Positions 55,809 through 63,913 are shown, counted from the first letter of the stretch. The stretch is 64,000 bases of DNA from Bacillus kwashiorkori (GCF_001375515.1 NZ_CTDX01000002.1:1-64000); one strand, 5' to 3'. Notes: generated by a model not told the origin, from the letters alone. Numbers and translations are program-made.

Positions 55809-55857
55809 TAGTGCTTTATAAAATTTTTAATAAAATTATATAATAGGGGGATTTACC

Positions 55858-57099
55858 ATGAAAAAGAAAAGATTATTATTTGTATTAATTACAATCATCG
55901 CCCTTACATTAGCTGCATGTGGTGGCGACAAGTCTGATAAGGGGAAAGATGGTTCAGGAAAAGGGGAAATTTTATTATGGTCATCTACAACAGGACCTGA
56001 TGGCGACTTAATTAAAAAGAATATCGACCAGTATAATGAAACAAATCCAGATTATAAAGTTAAACTTGTCTCAATGGAAGGGAACACATTTAATAACAGA
56101 TTAGCTACTGTAACACGTTCTAAAGAAGGTGTACCTGATATAGCATTAATCGCTTCTGAAAACGTTGCCACTTACCAAGCTCAAGGTATGTTAGATTCAT
56201 GGGATGATTATATTAACGGAACTGAAGTTAAAAAAGAAAATTATGTGGAATCCGCTTGGAATGTTGGTACCGTTGATGGTAAACAATATGGTATTCCAGC
56301 TACAATGGGCACATGGGTTATGTACTATAATAAAGATTTAGTAGATAAATATGTTCCTGGTGCAGTGGATGATGGTATCGTTACTTACGAAGAAATTGAA
56401 AAAGCTGGTGAAGCTGCTAGTAAAGACGGCATTCTCGCATATGGATTTAGTTGGCCAATGCAAAACTTTAACAATCTATACCTACAAATGGGTGGAAAAT
56501 TTTCGGAAGGTGGAAAGCCAACTGTAAATAATGACACTGCTGTAAAAGTATTTGAACAGTTTAAGAAAATGCAAGACTTAGGTTACATGAATAAGAATGG
56601 GGAAGATACAACTAAGTTATTTAAAAATGGAAAAATCATCTTCTTGCCAGAAGGAACTTGGATGGTTAATACGATGAACGAAATTAAAGATTTCGAATGG
56701 GGCGAAACATTTACTCCACAATGGGATGCGAATAATATTGTCCAAGCTAGTGGTGCCGATCAATTTGCTATGTTTGTAAGTAAAGACCGTAACGAAGATA
56801 AAGTGAAAGCAACGGTTAAATTTATCGAATGGTTACAAGGAAATATCGGTGAATGGATTAAATCTGGTGCAAATCCAACTAGCTTAGCAATGTTGGAAAA
56901 TGAGGAATATAAAAATATGCCACAATCCTTCTTATTGGATAAACCAGAAGTAATTAAAATTGTAACTGATCCAGGTTCTGGTTATATCATGAGTGAAATC
57001 GATACTTCCGCTTGGGATATGATACAAGGTAAAGTGGATATTAAGCAAAAGTTAAAAGAAATTCAACAAATCGTTGATGATAAAATGGCTGCACAATAA
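55858..57099 (+). CDS. Sugar ABC transporter substrate-binding lipoprotein
   Basis: 413 residues. Signal peptide with lipobox LAACGG (Cys about 21), then a type-1 carbohydrate-binding protein (cluster B/MalE-like: VWILLWSSTT-type start as ILLWSSTTGPDGD, MGTWVMYYNKDLVDKY). It binds an oligosaccharide outside the membrane and passes it to the two permeases. GGGGGA ribosome site. The sugar is probably released by the GH43 enzyme. Confidence 0.88.
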   Translation: MKKKRLLFVLITIIALTLAACGGDKSDKGKDGSGKGEILLWSSTTGPDGDLIKKNIDQYNETNPDYKVKLVSMEGNTFNNRLATVTRSKEGVPDIALIASENVATYQAQGMLDSWDDYINGTEVKKENYVESAWNVGTVDGKQYGIPATMGTWVMYYNKDLVDKYVPGAVDDGIVTYEEIEKAGEAASKDGILAYGFSWPMQNFNNLYLQMGGKFSEGGKPTVNNDTAVKVFEQFKKMQDLGYMNKNGEDTTKLFKNGKIIFLPEGTWMVNTMNEIKDFEWGETFTPQWDANNIVQASGADQFAMFVSKDRNEDKVKATVKFIEWLQGNIGEWIKSGANPTSLAMLENEEYKNMPQSFLLDKPEVIKIVTDPGSGYIMSEIDTSAWDMIQGKVDIKQKLKEIQQIVDDKMAAQ

Positions 57100-57120
57100 T
57101 TATTTATTATAGGATATTTC

Positions 57121-57147
57121 ATAGAGGGGGATGATATCCTCCTCTAT
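57121..57147 (+). other. Intercistronic hairpin
   Basis: ATAGAGGGGGAT and ATCCTCCTCTAT pair around GAT with one mismatch. No T run, so it probably protects the abundant binding-protein mRNA rather than ending transcription. Confidence 0.55.
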
Positions 57148-57173
57148 CTTCCTAAAAATAGAGGTGAATTTCT

Positions 57174-58085
57174 ATGGACGCAACGGCAGTAAAAAAACCG
57201 GTGCATAGTAAAAAAAAGAAATCATTTAATCTTTGGCCCGCTTTTTTTGTTGGACCACATTTATTAATATTTTTAGTATTTTTCTTAATTCCAGCAGTAT
57301 ATGGTATCTATATATCTTTCACTAAGTGGAATCTCTTTACATCCCCTGAGTTTGTTGGACTTGACAATTATAAAACAATTCTTTTTGACCAAGACTCCAG
57401 TTTTTATCAACAATTTCGTAATGGGTTAAAAAATACATTCCTTTTCGTTATCTTTTCTGTACCATTTTGTATAGTGGTTCCATTAATTATTGCAGCTGCT
57501 TTATCAGCAAAACCAAAAATGGCTAAATTTTTCCAGTCAATCTTTTACTTACCTTCTTTATTTGCTATTTCTGCTGTAATGATTATATGGCAATTTTTAC
57601 TAAGCGTATCTTATGGTCCGCTAAGTAATTATTTTGATATTTCTACTAACTTTGTTAATACACAACCTTATGCTTGGATTGTACTTGCTCTTGTAACCGT
57701 TTGGTGGTGTATCGGTGGTAATATGGTCATTTATCTTGCCGCATTAAATGGTGTTTCGAAGGATTTATTGGAAGCTGCCTCCCTAGATGGTGCAGGGACT
57801 ATCAGTCGATTTTTCAGGGTAGTTCTACCAAGCATAAAGTTTCAATTACTATTTACCTTAGTAACGACAACAATTGCCCAATTCAATGTCTATGGACAAC
57901 CATTAATGTTAACACAAGGTGGACCAAATGATTCAACCAGAGTTTTATTAATGTATATCCAACAGAACGTTTTTGGAAGAGGTGCATCCATCGCTGGTAT
58001 GTCATCTGCAATGGCTGTTATGCTTGGACTTTGCATTATGGTTGTTTCTGCATTCCAATTCTACTTGTTGAGAGATAAAGATTAG
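57174..58085 (+). CDS. Sugar ABC transporter permease (MalF type)
   Basis: 303 residues with six predicted membrane helices and the EAA loop (LEAASLDGAGTISRFFRVVLPS, about 200-221) that contacts the ATPase. Basic N-terminal tail. First permease of the CUT1 family system. AGAGGTGAATTT ribosome site. No ATPase gene follows in the window, so a shared MsmX-type ATPase is inferred. Confidence 0.88.
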   Translation: MDATAVKKPVHSKKKKSFNLWPAFFVGPHLLIFLVFFLIPAVYGIYISFTKWNLFTSPEFVGLDNYKTILFDQDSSFYQQFRNGLKNTFLFVIFSVPFCIVVPLIIAAALSAKPKMAKFFQSIFYLPSLFAISAVMIIWQFLLSVSYGPLSNYFDISTNFVNTQPYAWIVLALVTVWWCIGGNMVIYLAALNGVSKDLLEAASLDGAGTISRFFRVVLPSIKFQLLFTLVTTTIAQFNVYGQPLMLTQGGPNDSTRVLLMYIQQNVFGRGASIAGMSSAMAVMLGLCIMVVSAFQFYLLRDKD

Positions 58086-58096
58086 AGGTGTGAGAA

Positions 58097-58930
58097 ATGA
58101 AGAAAAGTAAAGCAACAAAAATAATCGCCTTTATCTTTTTACTTTTATTGGCGGTGTTTTGGATATTCCCAATTATTTGGGCAGTTTTGACATCCTTTAA
58201 ATCAGAAAATGAAATACAAACGATTGTTAGTTTATTACCGGTGCATTGGACTTTAAGTAACTACAGTGAATTGCTTATTAATAATGAATCAAGCCCTATT
58301 ATTAAATGGTTTACGAATTCACTAATAGTTTCTGGAGGAAATACGCTTTTAACTTTAGTTGTTGTTTCTCTTGCCTCTTATGGTTATACTCGGATTAATT
58401 TTAAAGGCAGAGATTTTATCTTTACTTGTTTATTAATTTCCATGATGTTTCCTAATGTAATGAACTTAATACCTTTGTACGGTGTAATGGATGCTCTAGG
58501 TTGGGTTAATAGTTATTTAGCAGTAATTGTTCCTGGTGCAGCAAGTGTATTTAATCTATTTTTAGTTAGACAATTTGTTATTGGAATACCGAAGTCACTT
58601 GATGAATCAGCAAGAATTGATGGTGCGAATGAATTTCAAATTTTCTTTAAAATTATCTTACCTAATATAAGACCGGTCTTAACTGTTGTAGCACTATTCA
58701 GCTTTACTGGTACTTGGAACGACTTCTTATGGCCTTCCGTTGTCATGAGTGATATTGATAAGTTACCAATCACACCAGGCTTACAGTTACTTCAAGGACA
58801 ATATATGACATATCCTGGTATTGGTACCGCTGGCGCACTGATAGCAATTATCCCTACATTTTTATTATATTTATTTGCACAAAAATATTTCCTACAATCA
58901 ATGTCGCTATCCTCTGCAGTAAAAGAATAA
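58097..58930 (+). CDS. Sugar ABC transporter permease (MalG type)
   Basis: 277 residues with six membrane helices and an EAA loop (LDESARIDGANEFQIFFKIILPN). The C-terminus is that of CUT1 MalG-type permeases. It starts 11 bases after the first permease, preceded by GAGGTGTGAGA. Pairs with the MalF-type subunit. Confidence 0.88.
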   Translation: MKKSKATKIIAFIFLLLLAVFWIFPIIWAVLTSFKSENEIQTIVSLLPVHWTLSNYSELLINNESSPIIKWFTNSLIVSGGNTLLTLVVVSLASYGYTRINFKGRDFIFTCLLISMMFPNVMNLIPLYGVMDALGWVNSYLAVIVPGAASVFNLFLVRQFVIGIPKSLDESARIDGANEFQIFFKIILPNIRPVLTVVALFSFTGTWNDFLWPSVVMSDIDKLPITPGLQLLQGQYMTYPGIGTAGALIAIIPTFLLYLFAQKYFLQSMSLSSAVKE

Positions 58931-58946
58931 TACTATATAATAGAAC

Positions 58947-58992
58947 TGTCCCAAGAAGGAATAATAACCTTACACTTTGGGACATTCTTTTA
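58947..58992 (+). terminator. Terminator after the sugar transport operon
   Basis: TGTCCCAAG (58947-58955) pairs with CTTTGGGACA (58974-58983), followed by a T-rich tail. Confidence 0.75.
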
Positions 58993-59019
58993 TATATTAA
59001 TATAGTTAAGGTGGTTATT

Positions 59020-59427
59020 ATGAAAAGATCTTTGGAGAGAAATATAATCTATGGAGCAAGTATATGGCAAATTATCTCTGGGTTGATTACTATCTTTTTT
59101 TATTCAAATTATATAAAAAGTCAGGGAACTAAATTAGAAAATCCTACATTTTCGCAAATAATGGGGATGGATAGTATTTTTAGTAGTTATTATACATTTA
59201 TTGTAACATTTGGTAGTTTTTTTATAGTAATCGCCCTCATAAATATTTTTATTGTTCGGAAACATGTTACAGACGGTAGTCTTCAATATAAAATCCCTAT
59301 TTTTTGGCTTTTTCTAGCAGTTGTATTTTATTTTCTATCGGATTACCTCAGTCTTCTCCTAACTTCCATTGCTGCTGTTGTTGCATTGTCAAAAAATAAG
59401 GCTATAAAAGGAATAATTCAACATTAG
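59020..59427 (+). CDS. Hypothetical membrane protein
   Basis: 135 residues with four hydrophobic segments (about 13-31, 55-75, 93-108, 109-126). The start at 59020 (MKRSLERNIIYGAS) follows AAGGTGG. Family not recognised. Standing after the sugar operon's terminator, it is a separate unit. Confidence 0.6.
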   Translation: MKRSLERNIIYGASIWQIISGLITIFFYSNYIKSQGTKLENPTFSQIMGMDSIFSSYYTFIVTFGSFFIVIALINIFIVRKHVTDGSLQYKIPIFWLFLAVVFYFLSDYLSLLLTSIAAVVALSKNKAIKGIIQH

Positions 59428-59492
59428 CATTCCGACGACATTACTGATTCAAAAGGTTTATTTGATGGGATAAGTTCACTTTTATCTATTCG

Positions 59493-59505
59493 GGGGTCAG
59501 ACCCC
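59493..59505. repeat. GGGGTCAGACCCC palindrome
   Basis: 13-base palindrome of the kind scattered in Bacillus genomes; here it is directly before a start-less ORF. Confidence 0.7.
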
Positions 59506-59515
59506 AAGTGCCCAA

Positions 59516-59668
59516 AAGAAAATATACGTACTTGCAGGACTATTATTTGCACTAGGTTCGGTTATCAATTTCATCGTTAATGATTTTCTAGATGGACTTA
59601 TTTATTTGGCACCAGCGCTTTTGTTTTTGGCATTAGCTTATTCTGACAAGAAGGGGAATCAGAAATAG
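59516..59668 (+). pseudogene. Small two-helix membrane protein lacking its start
   Basis: The frame reads KKIYVLAGLLFALGSVINF.. to ..DKKGNQK and a stop, a well-formed two-transmembrane protein of ~50 residues. No start codon or ribosome site precedes it; instead the palindrome 59493-59505 lies about ten bases upstream. The original 5' end was probably replaced or lost. Confidence 0.5.
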
Positions 59669-59785
59669 CGAGAATACGAATGTTACAAATGTAAAGGATA
59701 AAGACAGGACATTTTTAAAGGGCAAATTGCAGCTTGTATAGACGAGGACTTAAGTATGATCCAGATAATAAAGGAGGAATTGTAG

Positions 59786-60172
59786 ATGTTTCATTACACT
59801 GTTGAAAGTGAAAAATCGATTAAAGAGGCAATTCAATCACTGGAAGATAATTTAAAAGAGGAAAAATTTGGTGTGCAATGGCAATTTAATATTAAAGAAA
59901 CTTTGGAAAAAAAAGGATACAACTTAGAACATCCTTTTACTGTTCTAGAAGTATGTAATCCAAAAGAAGCAGAACGTGTATTATCCGTCGATCAATTGGT
60001 CGGATATTTTTTACCATGTAAAATTGTTGTGTATGAAGATGAGCAAGGAAAAACAAAGATTGGACTCCCAAAACCTAGTGCTTTAATTCAAATGGTAGAA
60101 GATGAGTCCCTGAAGGCTATTGCTACTGATATTGAAAATCGATTAATAGCATGTATTAATAAGAGTGTGTGA
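59786..60172 (+). CDS. DUF302 domain-containing protein
   Basis: 128 residues, a complete DUF302 domain (VESEKSIKEAIQSLEDNLKEEKFGVQ, VLEVCNPKEAERVLSVDQLVGYFLPCKIVVYED). The fold binds small or metal ligands in some members; the cysteines in VCNP and PCKI are typical. Ribosome site AAAGGAGG. The next gene encodes a glutaredoxin-like protein, which fits a redox or sulfur context. Confidence 0.85.
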   Translation: MFHYTVESEKSIKEAIQSLEDNLKEEKFGVQWQFNIKETLEKKGYNLEHPFTVLEVCNPKEAERVLSVDQLVGYFLPCKIVVYEDEQGKTKIGLPKPSALIQMVEDESLKAIATDIENRLIACINKSV

Positions 60173-60271
60173 GGATGTTATAATAAAATAGAATCGATTG
60201 ATGATGAACCTTACTTTATCATTCTTATCATTCGATATTTAAAGTTATTTTCAAAATAGAAAGGATCATTA

Positions 60272-60523
60272 ATGAAACAAGAGGTAACGGTCTATACAAC
60301 AACAACATGTCCGGTTTGTAGCATGTTAAAAAACTTTCTAGAAATAAATGAAGTTCCATATAAGGAGATTAATGTCGATTTCCACCCGCTAGCTTTAATC
60401 AAATTAATCGCAAAAACTGGAAAATTTACTGTTCCACAAACTAATTTTAATGGACAGTGGATTAGTGGCTTTGATCCAGTTAGCATACTAAAAGTAATAA
60501 TCGACAATACGGGTTCTGATTGA
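60272..60523 (+). CDS. Glutaredoxin family protein
   Basis: 83 residues with a thioredoxin fold: redox motif CPVC (about residues 14-17), cis-Pro in TVPQT and GFDP at the end, as in NrdH-like/YtfH-type glutaredoxins. Reduces disulfides with an unknown partner. AGAAAGGA site before the ATG; terminator 22 bases after the stop. Confidence 0.88.
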   Translation: MKQEVTVYTTTTCPVCSMLKNFLEINEVPYKEINVDFHPLALIKLIAKTGKFTVPQTNFNGQWISGFDPVSILKVIIDNTGSD

Positions 60524-60544
60524 CTCTGAAACGTAAAAAAAGAA

Positions 60545-60574
60545 AAACAACGTACGGATGATACGTTGTTTTTT
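60545..60574 (+). terminator. Terminator after the glutaredoxin gene
   Basis: AACAACGTA pairs with TACGTTGTT, followed by T residues (60545-60574). Confidence 0.85.
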
Positions 60575-60637
60575 AATTTTGATGGCAATACAATATACAG
60601 TTACGAGTACCGGTAAACGGATTGTAGCTCGTGGCAA

Positions 60638-61015
60638 TTATTTAAAATTATATTTAGTAACAATTTTTTCTCTCCCAGTCACTATGTCATTATAGTATTC
60701 ATAAAGGTTTACCCCTAAATATGAACCTGATATATTATATACATTTGTAGAGCCCATATGCTGTAAGGTCATCACCATATTGTAACTGCGCTGAGCTGAA
60801 CGGCAGTGAATATAAACAGGTTGGTCTTTCGGTATTTCGTCTAATCGTTCCCTAAATTCACTTAATGGAATATTGACGGCATTAACAAAATGACCAGCAT
60901 CGTATTCATCTTTTTCCCGTGCATCGGTTATAAATGCATTATTTTCAACAAGCTGCCTGAAAATCAAGTCTCCAAACTCCGCCATACTCAATCGTTGCTG
61001 CTGCAAGGATTTCAT
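60638..61015 (-). pseudogene. Rhodanese-like C-terminal remnant of a FAD oxidoreductase
   Basis: 125 residues from ATG 61015 (GAGG six bases upstream). Rhodanese domain with Cys in VYIHCRSAQRSYNMV. The ending SGSYLGVNLYEYYND..REKIVTKYNF is that of the rhodanese tail of Bacillus CoA-disulfide-reductase-type flavoproteins, whose N-terminal ~450 residues are absent. It overlaps the HTH gene in another frame. It may still be made as a free rhodanese, but the flavin domain is lost. Confidence 0.6.
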
Positions 61016-61340
61016 CCCTTTCCTCGGGAGAAAAAGGGACTTTTCGGAAGTAGTAAACATACTCCCACTTTTTTCCGACACGATATTTAAATTCAATTAT
61101 GTAGTTTGCCGCAAGTAGATCGTTCCAAGCAGATCTAACGGACGTCTCTTTGTGTTTGGCGAAACGTTTATATAATTCTGTTTTGTTTAATTCCCAAGTC
61201 GGTGGATATGAAAGTAAGTTAATTAATAAACCTAGTGCTTCTAAAGATATAGGATTTTGTCTGTTTGCCTGTACAGATTGAGCCGTTTCTACAGGAACAA
61301 CAATATCTGATTTGAAAGGTACTTGAATTATTTTAGCCAT
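60945..61340 (-). CDS. HTH replication-type protein, truncated and fused in frame-shift
   Basis: 131 residues. The N-terminal ~100 residues contain a winged-helix-like segment (LEALGLLINLLSYPP then LYKRFAKHKETSVRSAWNDLLAANYII), as in phage/plasmid DnaD-like replication proteins. From about residue 105 the frame runs into the antisense-frame of the rhodanese segment, so the natural C-terminus was probably lost. GGGAGG site and a good promoter (61399-61427) show that it can be expressed. Confidence 0.6.
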   Translation of the reverse strand: MAKIIQVPFKSDIVVPVETAQSVQANRQNPISLEALGLLINLLSYPPTWELNKTELYKRFAKHKETSVRSAWNDLLAANYIIEFKYRVGKKWEYVYYFRKVPFSPEERDEILAAATIEYGGVWRLDFQAAC

Positions 61341-61398
61341 TTTGTATTTCCTCCCTATTTTTTAGGGAAAACAAAAAGAACGCCAATATGCCGTAGGT

Positions 61399-61427
61399 TT
61401 ATAATACGACAACAAGCGCTCTGACAA
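61399..61427 (-). promoter_or_regulatory. Promoter of the HTH gene
   Basis: On the minus strand TTGTCA (61427-61422), a 17-base spacer and TTATAA (61404-61399). Confidence 0.6.
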
Positions 61428-61498
61428 AATAGGACAAACATTCCCTCTTGAAATTACTTGTCATATACCCTAAAATAACGATATATGATTAAGTAATT

Positions 61499-61590
61499 AA
61501 AAGGGCATGGAGCAAGTGTTGTCGTGGTTGGGCACGACGACGGTATAAGTAAGGTTGCCGCCTTCTTATACACGCTTAAAGCTCTTTTTA
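61499..61590 (+). ncRNA. Three-way-junction RNA with intrinsic terminator (candidate)
   Basis: Outer stem GAGCAAGT (61510-61517) with GCTT and GCTC (61574-61584). Hairpin 1: GTTGTCGT (61518-61525) with ACGACGAC (61534-61541). Hairpin 2: GTATAAG-t-AAGG (61543-61554) with CCTT-CTTATAC (61561-61571). T5 follows at 61585. The stems abut with almost no spare bases. A TTGTCA (61458-61463) with TATATG 18 bases on may be the promoter. No known family recognised. Confidence 0.5.
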
Positions 61591-61723
61591 CTTTTCCCGA
61601 ACTATTAAGTTATCTATTATTTTACAACTATTAATCTACTAAAACAATGGTTTTAAAAAATAAGACTAGACAAAAAAGGGAAATCCTTGTTATCAGACTC
61701 CCTTTGATAAAATGATATATATT

Positions 61724-61894
61724 TTAAAACCATTTATGAATTTCATCCATTGCCTTTCTAATTGATTTTAATTCCCCTTTTAATTGCTTTATGTATTCCT
61801 CTTTGCCTTTATAATCAGGCCTTTTTTTCTCATCCTCAATTCTTTCCTCCCAATTGTCAGCCCAATGTCGCAAACTGTTCCATACATGATCCAT
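61724..61894 (-). CDS. Small coiled-coil protein, second gene of an RHH pair
   Basis: 56 residues: MDHVWNSLRHWADNWEERIE followed by a Lys/Glu-rich helix (KEEYIKQLKGELKSIRKAM). AAGGAGG precedes the ATG, which overlaps the stop of the upstream gene (TAATG), so it is translated by coupling. Family not recognised. Its partner looks like an RHH protein, so a toxin-antitoxin-like pair is possible. Confidence 0.55.
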   Translation of the reverse strand: MDHVWNSLRHWADNWEERIEDEKKRPDYKGKEEYIKQLKGELKSIRKAMDEIHKWF

Positions 61895-62124
61895 TATTTT
61901 TCCTCCTTAAAGTCTAAATCTTTATAAATTCCGCTGTAGTGTTCATCAATAATCTTTCCCACTTCTTCCATCCCTAGAATGTCACGAGAGAAAGAATAAA
62001 GAGCCTTCTGGATTACATCTGTTTTATTGGTTTTTACCCCGTCTTCTTTTAACCTTTCTACCGTTTTTTCTAGTAACGATACATGTACAAAATCCAATCG
62101 AATATTCATTGGTTTTGACGACAA
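61894..62124 (-). CDS. Ribbon-helix-helix-like small protein
   Basis: 76 residues from TTG 62124 (GGAG nine bases upstream). NIRLDFVHVSLLEKTVERLKED then TNKTDVIQKALYSFSRDIL resembles an RHH strand-helix-helix with an acidic C-terminal tail. The in-frame ATG at 62109 has no ribosome site. First gene of a two-gene operon. Confidence 0.55.
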   Translation of the reverse strand: MSSKPMNIRLDFVHVSLLEKTVERLKEDGVKTNKTDVIQKALYSFSRDILGMEEVGKIIDEHYSGIYKDLDFKEEK

Positions 62125-62245
62125 GAGGATCCACTCCCTATTACTTGATATTCAAATAATAACATTCACAAAACGTAAATACAATTCGTAAATTATCCGG
62201 AATAGATTTTTTAAAATTAATTATCTTAGGTTATAATAAAATTAA

Positions 62246-62422
62246 CCGCCAAATGCGGATCTCTGTGGAGCAGAGTAGACAAAAAATCCACCCGGACTAT
62301 GCACAAGGTATCACGGGGGGATTTTTTGTGTTCTTATCCAGGCGGAGTTTTCAATTTTATTAGGAAAAAATACGAGATTCTTCCAAAGTGGCTTGAATTT
62401 ATGAAGAAATCAAGCCACTTTT
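62246..62422 (+). promoter_or_regulatory. Multi-hairpin leader before the RadC-type gene (candidate)
   Basis: In order: CCGC-caaat-GCGG, CTCTG-tggag-CAGAG, a terminator-like hairpin (ACAAAAAATCC 62279-62289 with GGATTTTTTGT 62319-62329, inner CCCG/CGGG), then a second terminator AAAGTGGCTTGA with TCAAGCCACTTTT (62385-62422). CCGCC (62246-62250) can pair instead with GGCGG (62341-62345), extended by TAATAAAATT/AATTTTATTA, so two folds exclude each other. A TATAAT-like -10 lies at about 62232-62237. No known riboswitch recognised. Confidence 0.5.
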
Positions 62423-62549
62423 GTTGATTTTTAATCAACAAATGAATCAATTTCGCATTTTTTATAATTTGTACTCACCTAATACATCTGATATTAATCA
62501 GGTACGTTATATAAACATATGAGTTCAGAAGATAAAAGAGGTGAGAAAA

Positions 62550-63047
62550 ATGGAACGCATAAATATTTATTCAATTCAATTGGTTAAAGAGAAGAGCGAA
62601 GTATACGATTTGGATAATATCTCAATCACATCGCCTGAAGATGCAGCCAAGGCTGTTTGCACCGTTTTAAATCTACATAGATCAGCTTGTGAACAGTTTG
62701 TTGTGTTCACCCTCAACACCAAAAATGAAATTATTGGTGTACATCCTCTTTTTAAAGGTTCATTGAGTAGCGCAATTGTGCATCCGAGAGAGGTCTTTCA
62801 AACGGCTCTATTGAATAATGCTGCAAGTATTATTTGTTTCCATAACCATCCATCCGGGAGTGTTTCACCGAGTAACCAAGATATCGAGCTCACTAAGACA
62901 CTTCAATTTGCAAGTCAAATCATGGGGGTTAGTGTGTTAGATCACATCATTATTGGTGATGAAAACAACTATACTAGCATGAAGGAAAAGGGGTATTTCG
63001 AAGATAGTAATCATTGGCTTGTTGTTGATTACCTGTTGAACCTATAG
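62550..63047 (+). CDS. RadC-type JAB domain protein
   Basis: 165 residues. JAB1/MPN-type metal site: catalytic HNHPSGSVSPSNQD with Asp (HxHx10D) near residue 112, preceded by the usual VVFTLNTKNEIIGVHPLFKGS start. This is the DUF2466 (RadC) domain without the N-terminal HhH part, the short form common on plasmids, phages and genomic islands. ATG 62550 after GAGGTGA; the GTG at 62541 lies inside that site. Activity is unproven for the family. Confidence 0.85.
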   Translation: MERINIYSIQLVKEKSEVYDLDNISITSPEDAAKAVCTVLNLHRSACEQFVVFTLNTKNEIIGVHPLFKGSLSSAIVHPREVFQTALLNNAASIICFHNHPSGSVSPSNQDIELTKTLQFASQIMGVSVLDHIIIGDENNYTSMKEKGYFEDSNHWLVVDYLLNL

Positions 63048-63090
63048 CACCACTCTATAAATGACGAAAGATAACGATATGTTGAAAATG

Positions 63091-63125
63091 AAAAAAGGCC
63101 ATTGGGTAACCCAATGGCCTTTTTT
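63091..63125. terminator. Bidirectional terminator
   Basis: AAAAAAGGCCATTGGG-taa-CCCAATGGCCTTTTTT: perfect stem with A and T tails, between the converging RadC-type and 5S genes. Confidence 0.95.
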
Positions 63126-63235
63126 CTGGTCGTTTGAATCTTTAAAAGTTTATGGTAAAGTATACAACTCTTTAATTTATGTTATTCTATCATACCCCAA
63201 AATATCCTACTGTCAAACGTAAAAGGGTAAAAAAA

Positions 63236-63352
<117 letters not shown>

Positions 63353-63357
63353 TCTTC

Positions 63358-63495
63358 TTACGCGGCTTCGTCATTCGGTTTATCTGTTTGATTCATTTCT
63401 TCGCAGAAATTACAATCACTTGCAGTTACCATTGCACCTGAGTGGGAATAAGTCCCACAGTCGGTGCAGAAGCATTTTGTCGCATACTTTACCAT
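63358..63495 (-). CDS. Small CxxC zinc-ribbon protein
   Basis: 45 residues from ATG 63495, eight bases after GAGGTG. Two CxxC pairs: CFCTDCG and DCNFCEE, 18 residues apart, typical of a single zinc ribbon. Tail polar and acidic. It ends six bases before the 5S rRNA, so the two may be one transcript. No family name assigned. Confidence 0.6.
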   Translation of the reverse strand: MVKYATKCFCTDCGTYSHSGAMVTASDCNFCEEMNQTDKPNDEAA

Positions 63496-63537
63496 AAACT
63501 TTTCACCTCGTACTTTGACGCCTATCGGTTGACCAGA

Positions 63538-63597
63538 CCGATAGTCCGCCAATCTATGAACCTCATTTTTGAGGAGTCATAGATTGACGGACATCGG
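63538..63597. repeat. 60-base near-perfect palindrome
   Basis: CCGATAGTCCGCCAATCTATGA (63538-63559) pairs with TCATAGATTGACGGACATCGG (63577-63597) with two mismatches; inside is CCTCA-ttttt-GAGG. It lies upstream of the zinc-ribbon gene's ribosome site and could sit in its leader. Confidence 0.7.
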
Positions 63598-63913
63598 ATA
63601 ACCTGGAAAGTCTGACCCTGACCAATCTCTAAGCATAAGGACGAATAGAATAGACGAATAGAATATATGTAAATGGCAAATTAGCGACATATATTCTATT
63701 TCGACAAATAAATGTATTTTCCTTCTAAATTATGATGTATTTTGAAGTTAAAGGTCTGATTTTTTGTACGTTTCAAAACTCAATCAATTAAAACTTTTTG
63801 TTTAATCTTTACTCATTTAAAAAATAACTTAAAAATTATTGATTTTTCGATATATGATATACAAGAGAGAGTCTAAAATCAATTATTAAATTTATTGAAA
63901 GGTGCTAAGGAAA
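63598..63913. other. Intergenic region, no gene seen
   Basis: AT-rich spacer before a gene that runs off the window. No RNA or repeat seen. Confidence 0.4.

Noticed and set aside
62246-62330. T-box or known riboswitch
   Set aside because: No T-box, specifier loop or other known signature could be matched.
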